Notes under the pieces: model-generated
Told to the model about the DNA's origin: nothing
Seen by the model: only the letters and a program-made list of their open reading frames with translations
Database searches by the model: none
Program-made: the position numbers and the translations under genes
From: Tritrichomonas musculus
Lineage: Eukaryota; Parabasalia; Tritrichomonadida; Tritrichomonadidae
DNA: 64,000 bases
Assembly (NCBI GenBank): GCA_039105265.1
Contig: JAPFFF010000005.1
Span: 806,001-870,000, forward strand
Reading direction: 5' to 3'
Shown here: piece after piece, positions 38,855-49,269 of the stretch
Layout: each line of letters opens with the position of its first letter
How positions within the stretch are numbered: position 1 is the stretch's first letter

Positions 38855-39522
38855 AAATATGTTTGTATATCAATTATAATAGGACTCATGAAAGTAATAT
38901 ATATTGCCTGAAAGTAATATATATTAAAGATCAGCACTTTTTAAAGTACAAATTTTCTTAAAAAAAAAGTAATGATTACATATATGTTTTTTGAATTAAA
39001 TGTAATGATAAAGATATCTTTAAAAAAAACATATAACAATAATTATTGTATTTTAGTTATCATTCAGTTCAATATTTATTCATATTAAATTTTTAATAAT
39101 ACTTATGTTTCTTTAAACATTGTCGATTTTGGGGTTTTCACAATAAAGAATAGTAAAAATCGGAATTAAATGAAAGGTATTTGGTGTTTTATATCATTTT
39201 TCAAAAGATGCATATTAAGTTTTAATTCAACATCATTTCATAGAGGCATTTTAGTATTCAATTTGATAAAAATCATCTTTAAAAAAAACTCAAAGATTTG
39301 GCTAATATAATATATTTGTTATAGATAATTCTGATAATTATAATGATGCCAATGTAATCTAATATTATGACCTTCTTTTGTGAGTTTTATGCGTTTTTTA
39401 TTATTAAATATTGTTTGTATACGAATTATAATTAAAATTTGTTTTCCATTGTTAAATATTTTCTTTTAATTATTTGAAAAGAAAAAAATTGTCAGAATGA
39501 CAAACAATTTCAATAATTTATA
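38855..39522. other. AT-rich spacer with a short tandem repeat
   Basis: TGAAAGTAATATATATT occurs twice, 20 bases apart (38889 and 38909). Otherwise nothing recognised. Confidence 0.5.
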
Positions 39523-41976
39523 ATGATTTCTCATCAGTATGCAGGGATCCAGCTTCATTTGACGTTGAAAATGGATAGCAAAACAGTAATTACTGCTATG
39601 ACGCATCACCAGAATCATTTAGTAATTGCTCTTGAGCCATTTGTTGTATACCTATTTCCTCTTGAATTTCGCAATAATACAATTATTCAATCTGGTAAAC
39701 GTAAAGAAATATTAAAAAAAGTTAATGATATTCGCATCAAGCAACTTTGTTCATTTGATAATACTTTGTTAGTTTTAGTTCAAGGTAAAAGTACCAAAGG
39801 TTTACTTTATACTCTTACAGAAGACGGAAAATTAGCTAAAATTATCGATAAGGTGAGTTGTTTTGCAGTCAACCAATATTCAAACGAGAAGTATATAATA
39901 GTTGGTTTTAACCAGCAATTATTTTTATACAAATTCACACCAGAAAAAACCTGTATTTTATGTAATGATTTCCCCAAAGAATTAGACAGTAAAATTGAAG
40001 CTGTTTCTATCAGTTATCCTTATTCAATAATTCTAACCCAGGAAAAAATGTATTCAATCAATTTAGCAGATCAAACTATTAATAGTAACATATCATCATG
40101 TATTCCAGCTCCATATACAATGCCATTATCACATGATTTCTTTTTTACTCACTATGCTCATTCATCAATTAAATTAGATAGAAACTTATCATCAAATATT
40201 TCACCTATTTCATTTGAGGAAAATCCTATAGATCATTCTTATAACGGTACATTAATTGCGACTGTGATGTCAAAACAAATAAGTATTTATAATTTTGAAG
40301 GATACAAAGGAATTGCATATGTTACTAACCCATCACACATAACACAATTTAATGGTCAATTTATTTATTCCACAAAAGTTGGTATTTTTTATCTATCTGA
40401 AGTCACCAGTCAAATTGATGATATTGTTTCTGGTTTTATATCAGAAAACGTGAATTTTGATACCGATACTCTGCTTTCAATATTTGAGCAGCTTTGGTTA
40501 TCTAAGAGAAAAGATTATGCTCTCTCATTATTCAAATTTGAAAAAACTCAAAGTGAATTAATACCAAAAATTCTCCAGCTTTTTGATTTCTTTGTTCTTC
40601 CATTTGATGGTGATCCATTTATGGAAGTTGGTGAATTCGACACAAAAGAAATATACCGACTTTTATATTATGAGCTCGATTCTCTCGATCTTTTTCAACC
40701 AGATCAAATTGAATTTGTTAATACAGCTAAATTTGAATTATTAGCAGAAATGAACGATTTAAAGACTCTTTCGTCTTTCCTAGAAAAGAATCCAAATATA
40801 AAAATGATTAAAGAAATGATCGATCAATTTTATCAAAAGGCTAAATCTAAATCAGAAAGAAGTTTAGTACTTGATTCTTATCCTTATTACTTGCTCTATT
40901 TAGGAAAAGCTGACGATGCTTTGGATGAATTTCTCAAGTCCAAAAATTATGATGATTTTTCGCATGCATTAATTCAAAAAGCTTCCGATTTTAATTTTGT
41001 TGAAGAAAGACTTGACGTTCTAATAAATAATGCGCCTTTAAAAGCAATTGATGTTCTTACATGTGACCAAATATCTTCACAAAAATCGATAGAACTTGTT
41101 AAGAAAAAGTATCCTATGTATCTGACTCCAGTGCTAAGAAAAATAATTGATCATAAGGGTATAATTGATCGAGAAGAAATTGCTAATTTTTATGTAACAC
41201 AAATGTTTAGTTTAATTACACTTATAAATCAGTTAGGGTCAACTCCAAAATTTGATCGAACTCTATTCCAATTCACAAATTCAGTTATAAATAATCCTAA
41301 TGCATCATCATCCGAAATTAGTGATGAATTAAATCAGCTTCTTTGTGAGTTCATAATTAAATATCGCTCAATTATTGATCCTTCAATTTTAGCCAATAAT
41401 ATTTCAAAGTTCATATCGTTTGATCTTAAATTAGAAATATTCAAAACCACTAAAGATTACGAGCGTATATTTCAGCTTCTATCAGAAAATGAAAATGACT
41501 ATGGAAAGTGTGAAAAATTTGTCGGTAATGAAAAAGATACTGATATTCTCCGTCTTTTCTTAGTTTTTGTGAAAAATAATTTAAATAACGCTAAATCACC
41601 AAAAATTGATGATTTTCCAGGCTTCATTTTTAATATTTTAGCCAATTTTATTGAGTTTATTGATATTGAAAGCACTTTGGAGTTAATTGGTGGCGAATTT
41701 GATGATAAGTTTTTCGATCTAATTGAATCAGCTTATTCAAAGGTAAATACACAGAGAATGAATACAGAAATCAAAGCTTCTTTTGCAGAATCAGATGTAT
41801 TTGAATCTCTTTACAACAGGACAACTTTGGAATCAAACTGTGTTACATTGGACTCAGAAAAAACATGCTCATATTGTAATAATCCACTTGGATATAGATT
41901 TGTACAATTAACTCCTGATGGGAGATATTATCATAACAAATGTATCAAGCAAGTTAAGAGAAAATCATCCCTTTAA
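39523..41976 (+). CDS. Vps39/Vps3-like HOPS or CORVET tethering subunit
   Basis: 817 residues. The N-terminal 270 residues are beta-rich and read as a CNH (citron homology) propeller. They are followed by a helical clathrin-repeat-like solenoid (about 290-750; LLYLGKADDALDEFLKSKNYDDF is typical). The C terminus carries a Vps39 domain-2 zinc motif: CSYCNNPLGYRFVQLTPDGRYYHNKC (CxxC near residue 783, HxxxC near 804), like the C-x2-C...H-x2-C end of Vps39 and TGFBRAP1/Vps3. These proteins tether late (HOPS) or early (CORVET) endosomes through Rab7 or Rab5. Which complex cannot be told from sequence alone. Length is normal for Vps39 (about 850). Confidence 0.8.
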   Translation: MISHQYAGIQLHLTLKMDSKTVITAMTHHQNHLVIALEPFVVYLFPLEFRNNTIIQSGKRKEILKKVNDIRIKQLCSFDNTLLVLVQGKSTKGLLYTLTEDGKLAKIIDKVSCFAVNQYSNEKYIIVGFNQQLFLYKFTPEKTCILCNDFPKELDSKIEAVSISYPYSIILTQEKMYSINLADQTINSNISSCIPAPYTMPLSHDFFFTHYAHSSIKLDRNLSSNISPISFEENPIDHSYNGTLIATVMSKQISIYNFEGYKGIAYVTNPSHITQFNGQFIYSTKVGIFYLSEVTSQIDDIVSGFISENVNFDTDTLLSIFEQLWLSKRKDYALSLFKFEKTQSELIPKILQLFDFFVLPFDGDPFMEVGEFDTKEIYRLLYYELDSLDLFQPDQIEFVNTAKFELLAEMNDLKTLSSFLEKNPNIKMIKEMIDQFYQKAKSKSERSLVLDSYPYYLLYLGKADDALDEFLKSKNYDDFSHALIQKASDFNFVEERLDVLINNAPLKAIDVLTCDQISSQKSIELVKKKYPMYLTPVLRKIIDHKGIIDREEIANFYVTQMFSLITLINQLGSTPKFDRTLFQFTNSVINNPNASSSEISDELNQLLCEFIIKYRSIIDPSILANNISKFISFDLKLEIFKTTKDYERIFQLLSENENDYGKCEKFVGNEKDTDILRLFLVFVKNNLNNAKSPKIDDFPGFIFNILANFIEFIDIESTLELIGGEFDDKFFDLIESAYSKVNTQRMNTEIKASFAESDVFESLYNRTTLESNCVTLDSEKTCSYCNNPLGYRFVQLTPDGRYYHNKCIKQVKRKSSL

Positions 41977-42212
41977 AATATATTTGTTGTTGTTGTTATT
42001 TTTATTAAAAAAAAAAAAAATATGTTAATTAATGCTTTGTTTTCTTATCTATTTTGTTATTAATCATATATAATATAAAATATAAATATCTTGATCTTTG
42101 TCATTTAAATGTATTTTTATAAATTTGAGCTTGAACTATTGCAAGAAAATAAATAATTAAAGAATATTGAGTATTTCTGATTGTACAGTATATTTTTATT
42201 GTAAAAAGTGAA

Positions 42213-42253
42213 TAAACGTTCTCCGAAATGATACAATTGATTAAACGTTCTCC
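42213..42253 (+). promoter_or_regulatory. Duplicated TAAACGTTCTCC motif before the FKBP15-like gene
   Basis: Exact 12-mer at 42213-42224 and 42242-42253, spaced 29 bases, ending 17 bases before the ATG. The A/T-rich surroundings make two GC-containing copies unlikely by chance. Possible activator site; the protein is unknown. Confidence 0.5.
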
Positions 42254-42270
42254 AATATATATACATTCAA

Positions 42271-44190
42271 ATGGCTACCCTTTTCGGCGATGATGGTGGT
42301 TCAATTTTTGCAGCCAGGAAAGCGATGAAAAAAAAGCCAGAAGAGCAGCAAAAACCACAAGAAACTCGGCAAAAGCGTTCAAAACCAAAATTGATGTGTA
42401 TTTATCAAACTAATGCCACTGTTCAAACAGTTAATCAATCAACAAATCAAGTAAATGATATTGGCAACTGTGCAATTGGAGTTTTTCGTAGTGAAAATGA
42501 TTATCTTTTTAAAATTATTGATTCAAAGAGAAAAGAAATTGCAAATATACCAATTAATGTTGAAACACGTTGGAAATATAATAACTCAAAGCAATGTTTA
42601 ACCTATGACGAAAAAGCTGGACAACTAATTATAAATTTCCCAGACGAGTCTACAACACAAATTTTTTCTATATTTGCTGTATTAACCAAAGCACAACAGT
42701 ACAATGGAATATTTCCTGTGAAAATAGAAGGATCAGCGCAAAGTTCTTCTTGTCCAATTCATTTTTTATCAATTGACATTTCAAAAAAATCAATTTCGCC
42801 ACATGAAATTAAGGATAATTATATTCCTCCGCAGGAATCATTGCAAGCTCAATTTGCAAATAATAATGCGCCTGGTTCTGCAGGTGTTTATAAACTTTCT
42901 GCAAATTTGTTTGCTTTTATTCAAGTTTTGGAAAGAACTGAAGAACCTATTGAAGAAGGTGAAGAAGTGGAAGAGATAAGTGAAGGTGAAGCTGAAGCTG
43001 AAGTCACTGAAGCAGTAGGTGATGAAGAAGAGGAAATTGTTTATGAAGAAGAAGTTATTTACGAAGAAGAGCCAGAAATCGACAGTGAGAAAATTATTAA
43101 CTTGCAAAACGAAGTACGTTTAAGACTAAATCAACTTTCCTTAATGATCAAATCCTTGAAGCCCAATCCAATTCCTTTGGGAAAAATTACTGTTTCAAAT
43201 GTTACTCTTTTGCATGATATACGTTGTGCAATTACAGCAGCCAAACAAAAAGACCAAGCTATCGAAAAACTCCAATTTCAAATTGACAAATTTGGTGATA
43301 CATTAACCCAAATTAAAGAAAAGGAAGAAATGAAAAAAATGATTGAAAAAATTAAAGATGATATTACTGGTTTCAAAGAAATAGAAGAAGAATCAGAAAA
43401 CTTCCAGCAAGAAAAGAGGAAAACCATAGAAAAATTGAATGAACAGATAAATAGCGTACAAAATCAACTTTTAAAGAATGATGAAGAACTTTTAGCTGAT
43501 GAATTTGAAAATATTAAAAAGATTAAAATCCAAATGGAACAACAATTGAAAAAAGAAGCTCAGTTACAAAGAGACAACACAGATACTCTTGCAGTTCTTC
43601 GTGAGCAAGTTATCGAGCTCAACAAGCAAAACGAGGAGCTCAGATCAAAGAATGCGCAAATGCCAAAAGAAGAAGAAATAGAAAAAGAAAAAACTGAAAT
43701 GGCAGCCAAACTTAAAGAAATCGTTCAACAAGTAGCTGTTGGAACCCTCCAACTTGTACAAAGCAATCTACAAGAGGAAGGTAATTACAATGGTGCAACA
43801 GTCAAATCCGCTATACAGACAATTCTACAGAGAGTGAATAATATGATCCTCGGAATTAAGCAAGAAGAGGAGGAGCAGGATGAAGCAAACGAGGAAGATC
43901 AAGCTGATGGAGAAAATGAAAACGAACAAAATGAGAATAACGAAGGTGAAGATAATGAAGCAGAAGTTGAAGGTGAAGGAGAAAACGAAAATAATGAAGA
44001 TGAAGGTGAGAATAATCAGGGTGAAGGTGAGGATGAAAATGGTGATGGCGAAAATGAAGCTGGTACGGAAGAAGATGCTGGTGAAGGTCAGGCTGAAGAA
44101 GATGGTGAAAACGCTGCTGGCGAAGAAGATGGTGAAAACGCTGCTGGCGAAGAAGAAGAAACTGGTCAAAATGAAGATCCTGAAGAATAA
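42271..44190 (+). CDS. FKBP15/WAFL-like coiled-coil protein with acidic tail
   Basis: 639 residues. The N terminus MATLFGDDGGSIFAARKA, then a predicted WH1/PH-like domain (about 40-150: IGNCAIGVFRSENDYLFKIID...IPINVETRWKYNNSKQCLTYDE...STTQIFSIFAVLTKAQ), resembles FKBP15 (FGAAVLGNHTAREYRILLYI...FELMVRPNNYSTFYDDQ). Residues about 270-520 are coiled coil. The last 110 residues are almost pure Glu/Asp/Asn/Gly, with an exact 9-residue duplication EDGENAAGE. A clear FKBP peptidyl-prolyl isomerase domain is not visible; the segment where it should lie (about 155-215) is degenerate. FKBP15 works in endosome transport with actin. Similarity is modest, so another WH1 coiled-coil protein is possible. 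Confidence 0.5.
   Translation: MATLFGDDGGSIFAARKAMKKKPEEQQKPQETRQKRSKPKLMCIYQTNATVQTVNQSTNQVNDIGNCAIGVFRSENDYLFKIIDSKRKEIANIPINVETRWKYNNSKQCLTYDEKAGQLIINFPDESTTQIFSIFAVLTKAQQYNGIFPVKIEGSAQSSSCPIHFLSIDISKKSISPHEIKDNYIPPQESLQAQFANNNAPGSAGVYKLSANLFAFIQVLERTEEPIEEGEEVEEISEGEAEAEVTEAVGDEEEEIVYEEEVIYEEEPEIDSEKIINLQNEVRLRLNQLSLMIKSLKPNPIPLGKITVSNVTLLHDIRCAITAAKQKDQAIEKLQFQIDKFGDTLTQIKEKEEMKKMIEKIKDDITGFKEIEEESENFQQEKRKTIEKLNEQINSVQNQLLKNDEELLADEFENIKKIKIQMEQQLKKEAQLQRDNTDTLAVLREQVIELNKQNEELRSKNAQMPKEEEIEKEKTEMAAKLKEIVQQVAVGTLQLVQSNLQEEGNYNGATVKSAIQTILQRVNNMILGIKQEEEEQDEANEEDQADGENENEQNENNEGEDNEAEVEGEGENENNEDEGENNQGEGEDENGDGENEAGTEEDAGEGQAEEDGENAAGEEDGENAAGEEEETGQNEDPEE
44098..44151 (+). repeat. 27-bp perfect tandem duplication in the acidic tail
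   Basis: GAAGATGGTGAAAACGCTGC plus GGCGAA-type end at 44098-44124 is repeated exactly at 44125-44151, in frame. A recent slippage event. Confidence 0.9.
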
Positions 44191-44603
44191 TGAAATTTTC
44201 AAATGTATATTGTTTGTTTGTTTTTAGTTTTCATTCATGTTATTTATTTTCTTGTGCAAATTATATATTATTTAATATATGCGGTTATTAAAAGTAGTCA
44301 CAAAAATAAAAATGTTCCATGAGTATACAGATTAAACATATTATTGAAAATTGTACAAATATATGTTTTTATATTTTTTTATATTTTGCAATAAAAAGTT
44401 TTAATACTGAATTTCTTTTAGTTTTTTATTTTAAAATTGATTTTCATTTTTTTTTTTTTTTTTTGAGAAGAATTTGAATACAAAAAAGTGCAAACCAATT
44501 AATCATGGAATATATGCATTTTAAGTGAAAACAATATCTCAACTCAGGGTATCCAAAACAGGGTGAAATGTCATCTCTTCATCTTTGGGTCATTTTACTC
44601 CAT
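44191..44603. other. AT-rich spacer
   Basis: 3' flank of the FKBP15-like gene with a T18 run near 44447-44464. No gene. Confidence 0.4.
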
Positions 44604-44990
44604 TTAGAACGGTTGATGTCTGGAATTAATATCATTATTATCTATCATATAGTTCGCACCCCAAGATGCAAAATAAACTTGCCACCAGCACGATGTAGTC
44701 CAAACTTCATCCTTAATCCTATGCCTAATTATTGATCGAGTGGTAACTGTATTGTAGGCACAAAACTGTGGATCTGAAACCAGATTATTAGAACGAATTT
44801 TAAGTACACATTTTACATATTTCCTATTGAAGGTTTTCGCGTCAAGTATACCATTTAGGTAATCGTTAATAGTCTATTTTATTGGCAAATAGCCAAACTG
44901 TGTCCGGTATATATAAGCTTCTGGATGGTATAGATAAATTATTAGTATTTCATTAGGGAATTCATATATATTGAATGTTTATAAATGAGT
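44604..44990 (-). pseudogene. Relic of an unidentified protein-coding gene
   Basis: The minus-strand frame is open for 90 codons (44604-44873), with coding-like composition and no ATG: YLNGILDAKTFNRKYVKCVL, DPQFCAYNTVTTRSIIRHRI, TSCWWQVYFASWGANYMID. The same frame continues upstream through one TAG (44874) as EFPNEILIIYLYHPEAYIYR. Base content is more balanced than the surroundings. I do not recognise the family; the Trp/Cys/Tyr-rich end suggests a surface or transposon protein. Interpretation as a relic rests on composition and the in-frame stop. Confidence 0.4.
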
Positions 44991-46749
44991 TTGACTCTTA
45001 AAAAACATGAAATTCAAAGTTTATGAACTCAACATGAAAAGTTGACAAACATTTCTGACCCTTTAAAACACTAACAGCATGTGTTTTTGACCATAAATCT
45101 GATGTATCAGATGCTGTTATTTTTGTACTTATGATCGTTTTGAAGCTCTAGAAGCTGGTAAGGATGGGTGTAGTGGCTTTAAACAAGTTTCCCAGGATTA
45201 TGAGATTATTATGAGGCCAAAATTTGTAATGGCTTGTAATGGGTATTTGAATACAAATTAGCGCTTTGTTTGAAAGAGGAGCGAAGGATGTGCGAAGCCA
45301 TACTTATCAATACTACTATGGAAGCATCTCACTGTTTGTTGGAATTAGCATAATGAGATCTTCTAGTTGTTTGTTAGAATTAACATTACGAGAACTTCTT
45401 GTTATTCGATTAAATTCTCATTAATGAAAACTTTTAATGGCTAGATAGTATTAGATTTTGAGAGTTTTTCTTTCTTCTTTGGAGCATTTTTAAAAATTCT
45501 TCAACTCAATGGAATAAATACCAAAAAAGAAATAAGTTTTTTACTCATGATGTTTGACATAAATCATATCCATATGCACATAAAAGTCATAAGGACATTC
45601 AATTTCAACAAATTTGAGATCCTTCTCTTATTTTGAAACAAAAATTTCATCAAGAAAAGCAATCTGTGATTCATGAAATATTCATATTAAATGTCTTGCA
45701 CCATTCTTTTCATTAAAAATTATTAGCACTTCATAAGCTATACTATGTTTATACTATGCTGAAACAACTTGTTTACTTGAATCATATACTAAATTCTTTG
45801 AATCTGATGATCATATATTCTAAGCATTTAGAAGGATATCAAAAGAATACCTTTATTAATGACAAAGCAAAAGAAGTTTCCAAAGCTCTTAATCAATTTT
45901 TTAAAAGAAGAAGTAGGTGTTGTTTTATTACTTCATATTGGTTAAATGATATTTTTCAGTATAATATTGGCGTTTTTTACTAATCAAAAAAGCAATTCTA
46001 TCTACCAAATATATTATATAATGATTCAATAAAGCAAATTCTTTGTTTTCATTTTAACTCAGCCTTTTTGGTTGTCATCTTTGAAGGATTTTGCTAGATG
46101 AATATTTTCATTGTCTCATTTTGTTCATTATTAGATGAAAACTCCCTGTTTACACAATTCATCAATAGAATTTTGGGCGAGTTCTGGCCTACGGCTAAAA
46201 GCTTCCCCAAACCTGGTCTTTCATTCGATTGAGTTTCATCAGTCAACGTATGCTGAGACTTTACAAGATAAAAAATATATCTCAATTCATTGTTAAAAAA
46301 GAAACATAAACAAATTCTAAAGCAACTCTTTTAAGTTAACCAATTTGTGTAGGATCACTTTGATTATTGTTGAAATAAGATTATTTCAAAATTTCAGAGA
46401 AAAATAAATTATGTTTGGAAATTATTTGAAAAAGTAATATTGCCATTCTGATCAAAAATATTTTTATCGATTACAATTATATACATATACGAGTTTCAAC
46501 ATTATTTAAAACATAATTATATCTCAATTCCACGTAAAATACTTATCAATAAAATTGCCTTCAATAAAGATTCAAATGAAAATTAAAATAAAACCTACAA
46601 AAAAATATTCACCTTAATGCTTTCCATCAATTACGAATATACTTTTTTCATCCATCATTCTATCGTTTAAGAAGCAAGAGAAAATATCTTGACATTTTAT
46701 TTTCTTTAGGATAATCCAATAGTAAATAGATAAACGAACATTCTTTTAT
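44991..46749. other. Decayed region without intact genes
   Basis: Balanced-composition patches (about 45080-45310 and 46090-46270) look like remnants of coding DNA. Examples are the plus-strand frame EALEAGKDGCSGFKQVSQDY near 45150 and a 63-codon minus frame at 46094-46285 with RPGLGKLLAVGQNSPKIL. None can be assigned. Confidence 0.4.
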
Positions 46750-48741
46750 TTACTCTACCAAATTACATTTTTGGTTTGGGCAGTTTGCTGGATATCCGTT
46801 AATGAATACCAAAGATATGTTTTCACCAGCTATGCAGAAAGAAGCACCACTTTTGATTGTCGTTTCAACCGGCTTGTCAACATCTTCAGAAAACTCATCT
46901 AAGAACAACTGTCCAAACTTATTGCTTCCACATGCAAGCAGCATGCCACTGTCGGTTTGGAAGAGCGAGTGAGATGCGCCTGCATAAGCATTGACTATCT
47001 TGTAATTTGCCAAAGATGAGATTTGAATGAAATTTTCAATTTTTTCGTTTTTTTTGTCAATTCCGATGCAGCCAGACTTATTCGATCCCCAACCGAAAAC
47101 TTTTCCATCATTTGAAACAGCCAGGCAGTGCTCAAAAGTGCCAGATATTTGAGAAATTTTGATTCCTTCGAGTTCTTCAACTTTTATGAATTTATCTTCT
47201 TTATATTTGAAAACATAACCGTTTTTACTCAAAACAAAGACAGCATTGTTACAATACGCAACATAGACAGCCTTTTCATCATCAGGAAGAACACGTGGAC
47301 GAAGTTGAAAATGAATGTTTCGACTAATTAAATTAGGGACAAAAATGATCGATCCTTTTGAATCAATTGCAGCCGAATTTGAACTGCCTCCGTAAAGAGC
47401 AATTGGATCAAAATCGCCAATTTTAAGAACAGAGGCAAATCGTGATGTTTGGTCTTTAGAAGATGAATATACAAGTGAATTGCTTTTCTTATTCTTTTCT
47501 TTAACAATGTAGAGAGTGTAAAAAGTGCCACAAACTGCATTTATATTATCAAACGAGTTCATTGTAGATATTTTTAAACTGAAAGGATTGTTTATGCAGT
47601 TAACAGGAGCAATTAAATTTGGTCTAAAGACGGTTTTAGTGGAGTTGCTTCCGGAATATTCAGAACGATTTGAATCATAAATCACAATTGTCGCGTTGTT
47701 ATAACTCGTTATCGATGATATTGAATTTATATCAAGATTGGATGTAACAGAAGGACAAATAACTGGCTCATCATCAGATGTGTTATTATTAGAATCTTGG
47801 CCTAATTGTAAGAAACTGTTAGCGCCACAAACTTTGATCATTTTCAATTCAGTCTTTGGATTATCTGCTGCCAGTTCGTGTTGAAGATTGAATTGGCTGA
47901 GATATTCACTGATTACTGAATAATCAACATTTAACGATGTATAAAACATAGAATCAGTGATAGTTTTGATAATTTGACCAAAAGATGGCCTATCTAGCGG
48001 ATTTGATGACCAACATTTGATTATTAAATTTTTCACATTTGGAGATTCAATTCCAGTTAGATCAAATCTCTTCCCTTTTATAATATTATCCATTTGTGTA
48101 TATAACGGTCCTTCAAAAATCGGATCAAGTCCTGTCAAAATTTTATAAACTAATAAACCATAAGAATATGCATCAACTTTCGAATCGTACTTTTTATCTT
48201 CTAGAATTTCTGGCGATATATATATAGGGGGATTATATTTGATGAACTTTGGCTTCGATAATTGGAATATACCAAAATCAGTAATATGTGGAAAATAATT
48301 ATCATCGATAAGTATATTTTCTGGATTTAAATTGCAATGTATTATATTTTGGGAATGCAAATATTCAACTCCTAGAGCTATTCCTACAATAATAATAAAT
48401 TTTTGAGTTATTGTTAATTTATCTTCTTTAAGAACTTGATATAAATTTCCTTTTTGTAAGTAATTGCTTATTAATATAGGATGATTCTTGCTATAAAAAT
48501 CAGTAGAACTATATCCAATATTTGGTAAAATTGAAGGATATCGCGCATGAAGAATTACATCAATTATTTCGGTACGATTTTCTTTATTTTTGTTTGCAAA
48601 TATATCATCATAAAAGAGTTTAGCAACATAATGTTTTTGTGATTGAATATCTTCAACTAAAAAAATTTGACCAAATGATCCACTGCCAAGAATCTGAATG
48701 ATTTTATAATTTTGAATATTAATTCTTTCTTCTGATAGCAT
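46750..48741 (-). CDS. TKL-like pseudokinase with RCC1 repeats
   Basis: 663 residues. Kinase-like domain at about 12-275: glycine loop LGSGSFGQIF, VAIK-type Lys in YVAKLF, then HCNLNPEN where active kinases have HRDLKPEN (catalytic Asp replaced by Asn, also R to C and K to N), DFG intact, and SPEILEDKKYDSKVDAYSYG. Loss of the catalytic base predicts a pseudokinase that may still bind ATP. The second half is a beta-propeller of RCC1 type (about 310-650), best seen in DGKVFGWGSNKSGCIGI and GMLLACGSNKFGQLFLDEF. Kinase-RCC1 order recalls NEK8/NEK9, but the kinase is of TKL type. It ends with NCPNQKCNLVE. Function unknown; a signalling scaffold is the likely reading. Confidence 0.85.
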   Translation of the reverse strand: MLSEERINIQNYKIIQILGSGSFGQIFLVEDIQSQKHYVAKLFYDDIFANKNKENRTEIIDVILHARYPSILPNIGYSSTDFYSKNHPILISNYLQKGNLYQVLKEDKLTITQKFIIIVGIALGVEYLHSQNIIHCNLNPENILIDDNYFPHITDFGIFQLSKPKFIKYNPPIYISPEILEDKKYDSKVDAYSYGLLVYKILTGLDPIFEGPLYTQMDNIIKGKRFDLTGIESPNVKNLIIKCWSSNPLDRPSFGQIIKTITDSMFYTSLNVDYSVISEYLSQFNLQHELAADNPKTELKMIKVCGANSFLQLGQDSNNNTSDDEPVICPSVTSNLDINSISSITSYNNATIVIYDSNRSEYSGSNSTKTVFRPNLIAPVNCINNPFSLKISTMNSFDNINAVCGTFYTLYIVKEKNKKSNSLVYSSSKDQTSRFASVLKIGDFDPIALYGGSSNSAAIDSKGSIIFVPNLISRNIHFQLRPRVLPDDEKAVYVAYCNNAVFVLSKNGYVFKYKEDKFIKVEELEGIKISQISGTFEHCLAVSNDGKVFGWGSNKSGCIGIDKKNEKIENFIQISSLANYKIVNAYAGASHSLFQTDSGMLLACGSNKFGQLFLDEFSEDVDKPVETTIKSGASFCIAGENISLVFINGYPANCPNQKCNLVE

Positions 48742-48869
48742 TATATTGATTAAATTTAATAATTAATTATGACAATTTTTTTTCATTTCTTTATTCTCTG
48801 AAAAATTGAGTTACCAATTCAAAATATTTCAATAGAAAAATAAAAGGAAAAAGTAAGTGCTGTTGATTC

Positions 48870-49136
48870 CAATTAATTTTGGTTATTTCATCAAAAAAAG
48901 ACCTCTCAAAATATTTTTTTTTCTCCAGAAAACTTCAATCAGATTCCAAGAGTTGTCAGTGATTCAATCTGACCGACTTAATCTGCCACCATTGATGATT
49001 CTTGACTCAAAATTTTTCGTAAAAAAATTGTCAATGAAGTGAAGTGAAGTTGAAAACATTTGATAAAGAAAAACCGCAAAAGAATAAACATCAGAATCGA
49101 AGCTGTAACCTTCATCACCATGAACAAGATTTTCTA
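48870..49136 (-). pseudogene. TKL-kinase fragment, copy A
   Basis: A 260-bp minus-strand tract clearly homologous to 55640-55926. It codes, with stops and shifts, for kinase C-lobe pieces: HGDEGYSFDSDVYSF near 49100, GGRLSR-type sequence near 48965, and DEI near 48885. Similarity to copy B ends abruptly at 49136, marking a breakpoint. Confidence 0.75.
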
Positions 49137-49269
49137 ATAATCAAATTTGTGAAGTTTTTCACAATCATTGAATTACTGTAAAGAAATCCACAAAATAAAC
49201 TATTCAAAATTGAACTTACTTTTTTATTATTTTATAAAAATAAATGTGATAAAAAAAAAAGAAGCATAA

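Noticed and set aside
45756-45983. 75-codon plus frame as a gene
   Set aside because: No recognisable motif and it lies in decayed A/T-rich DNA.
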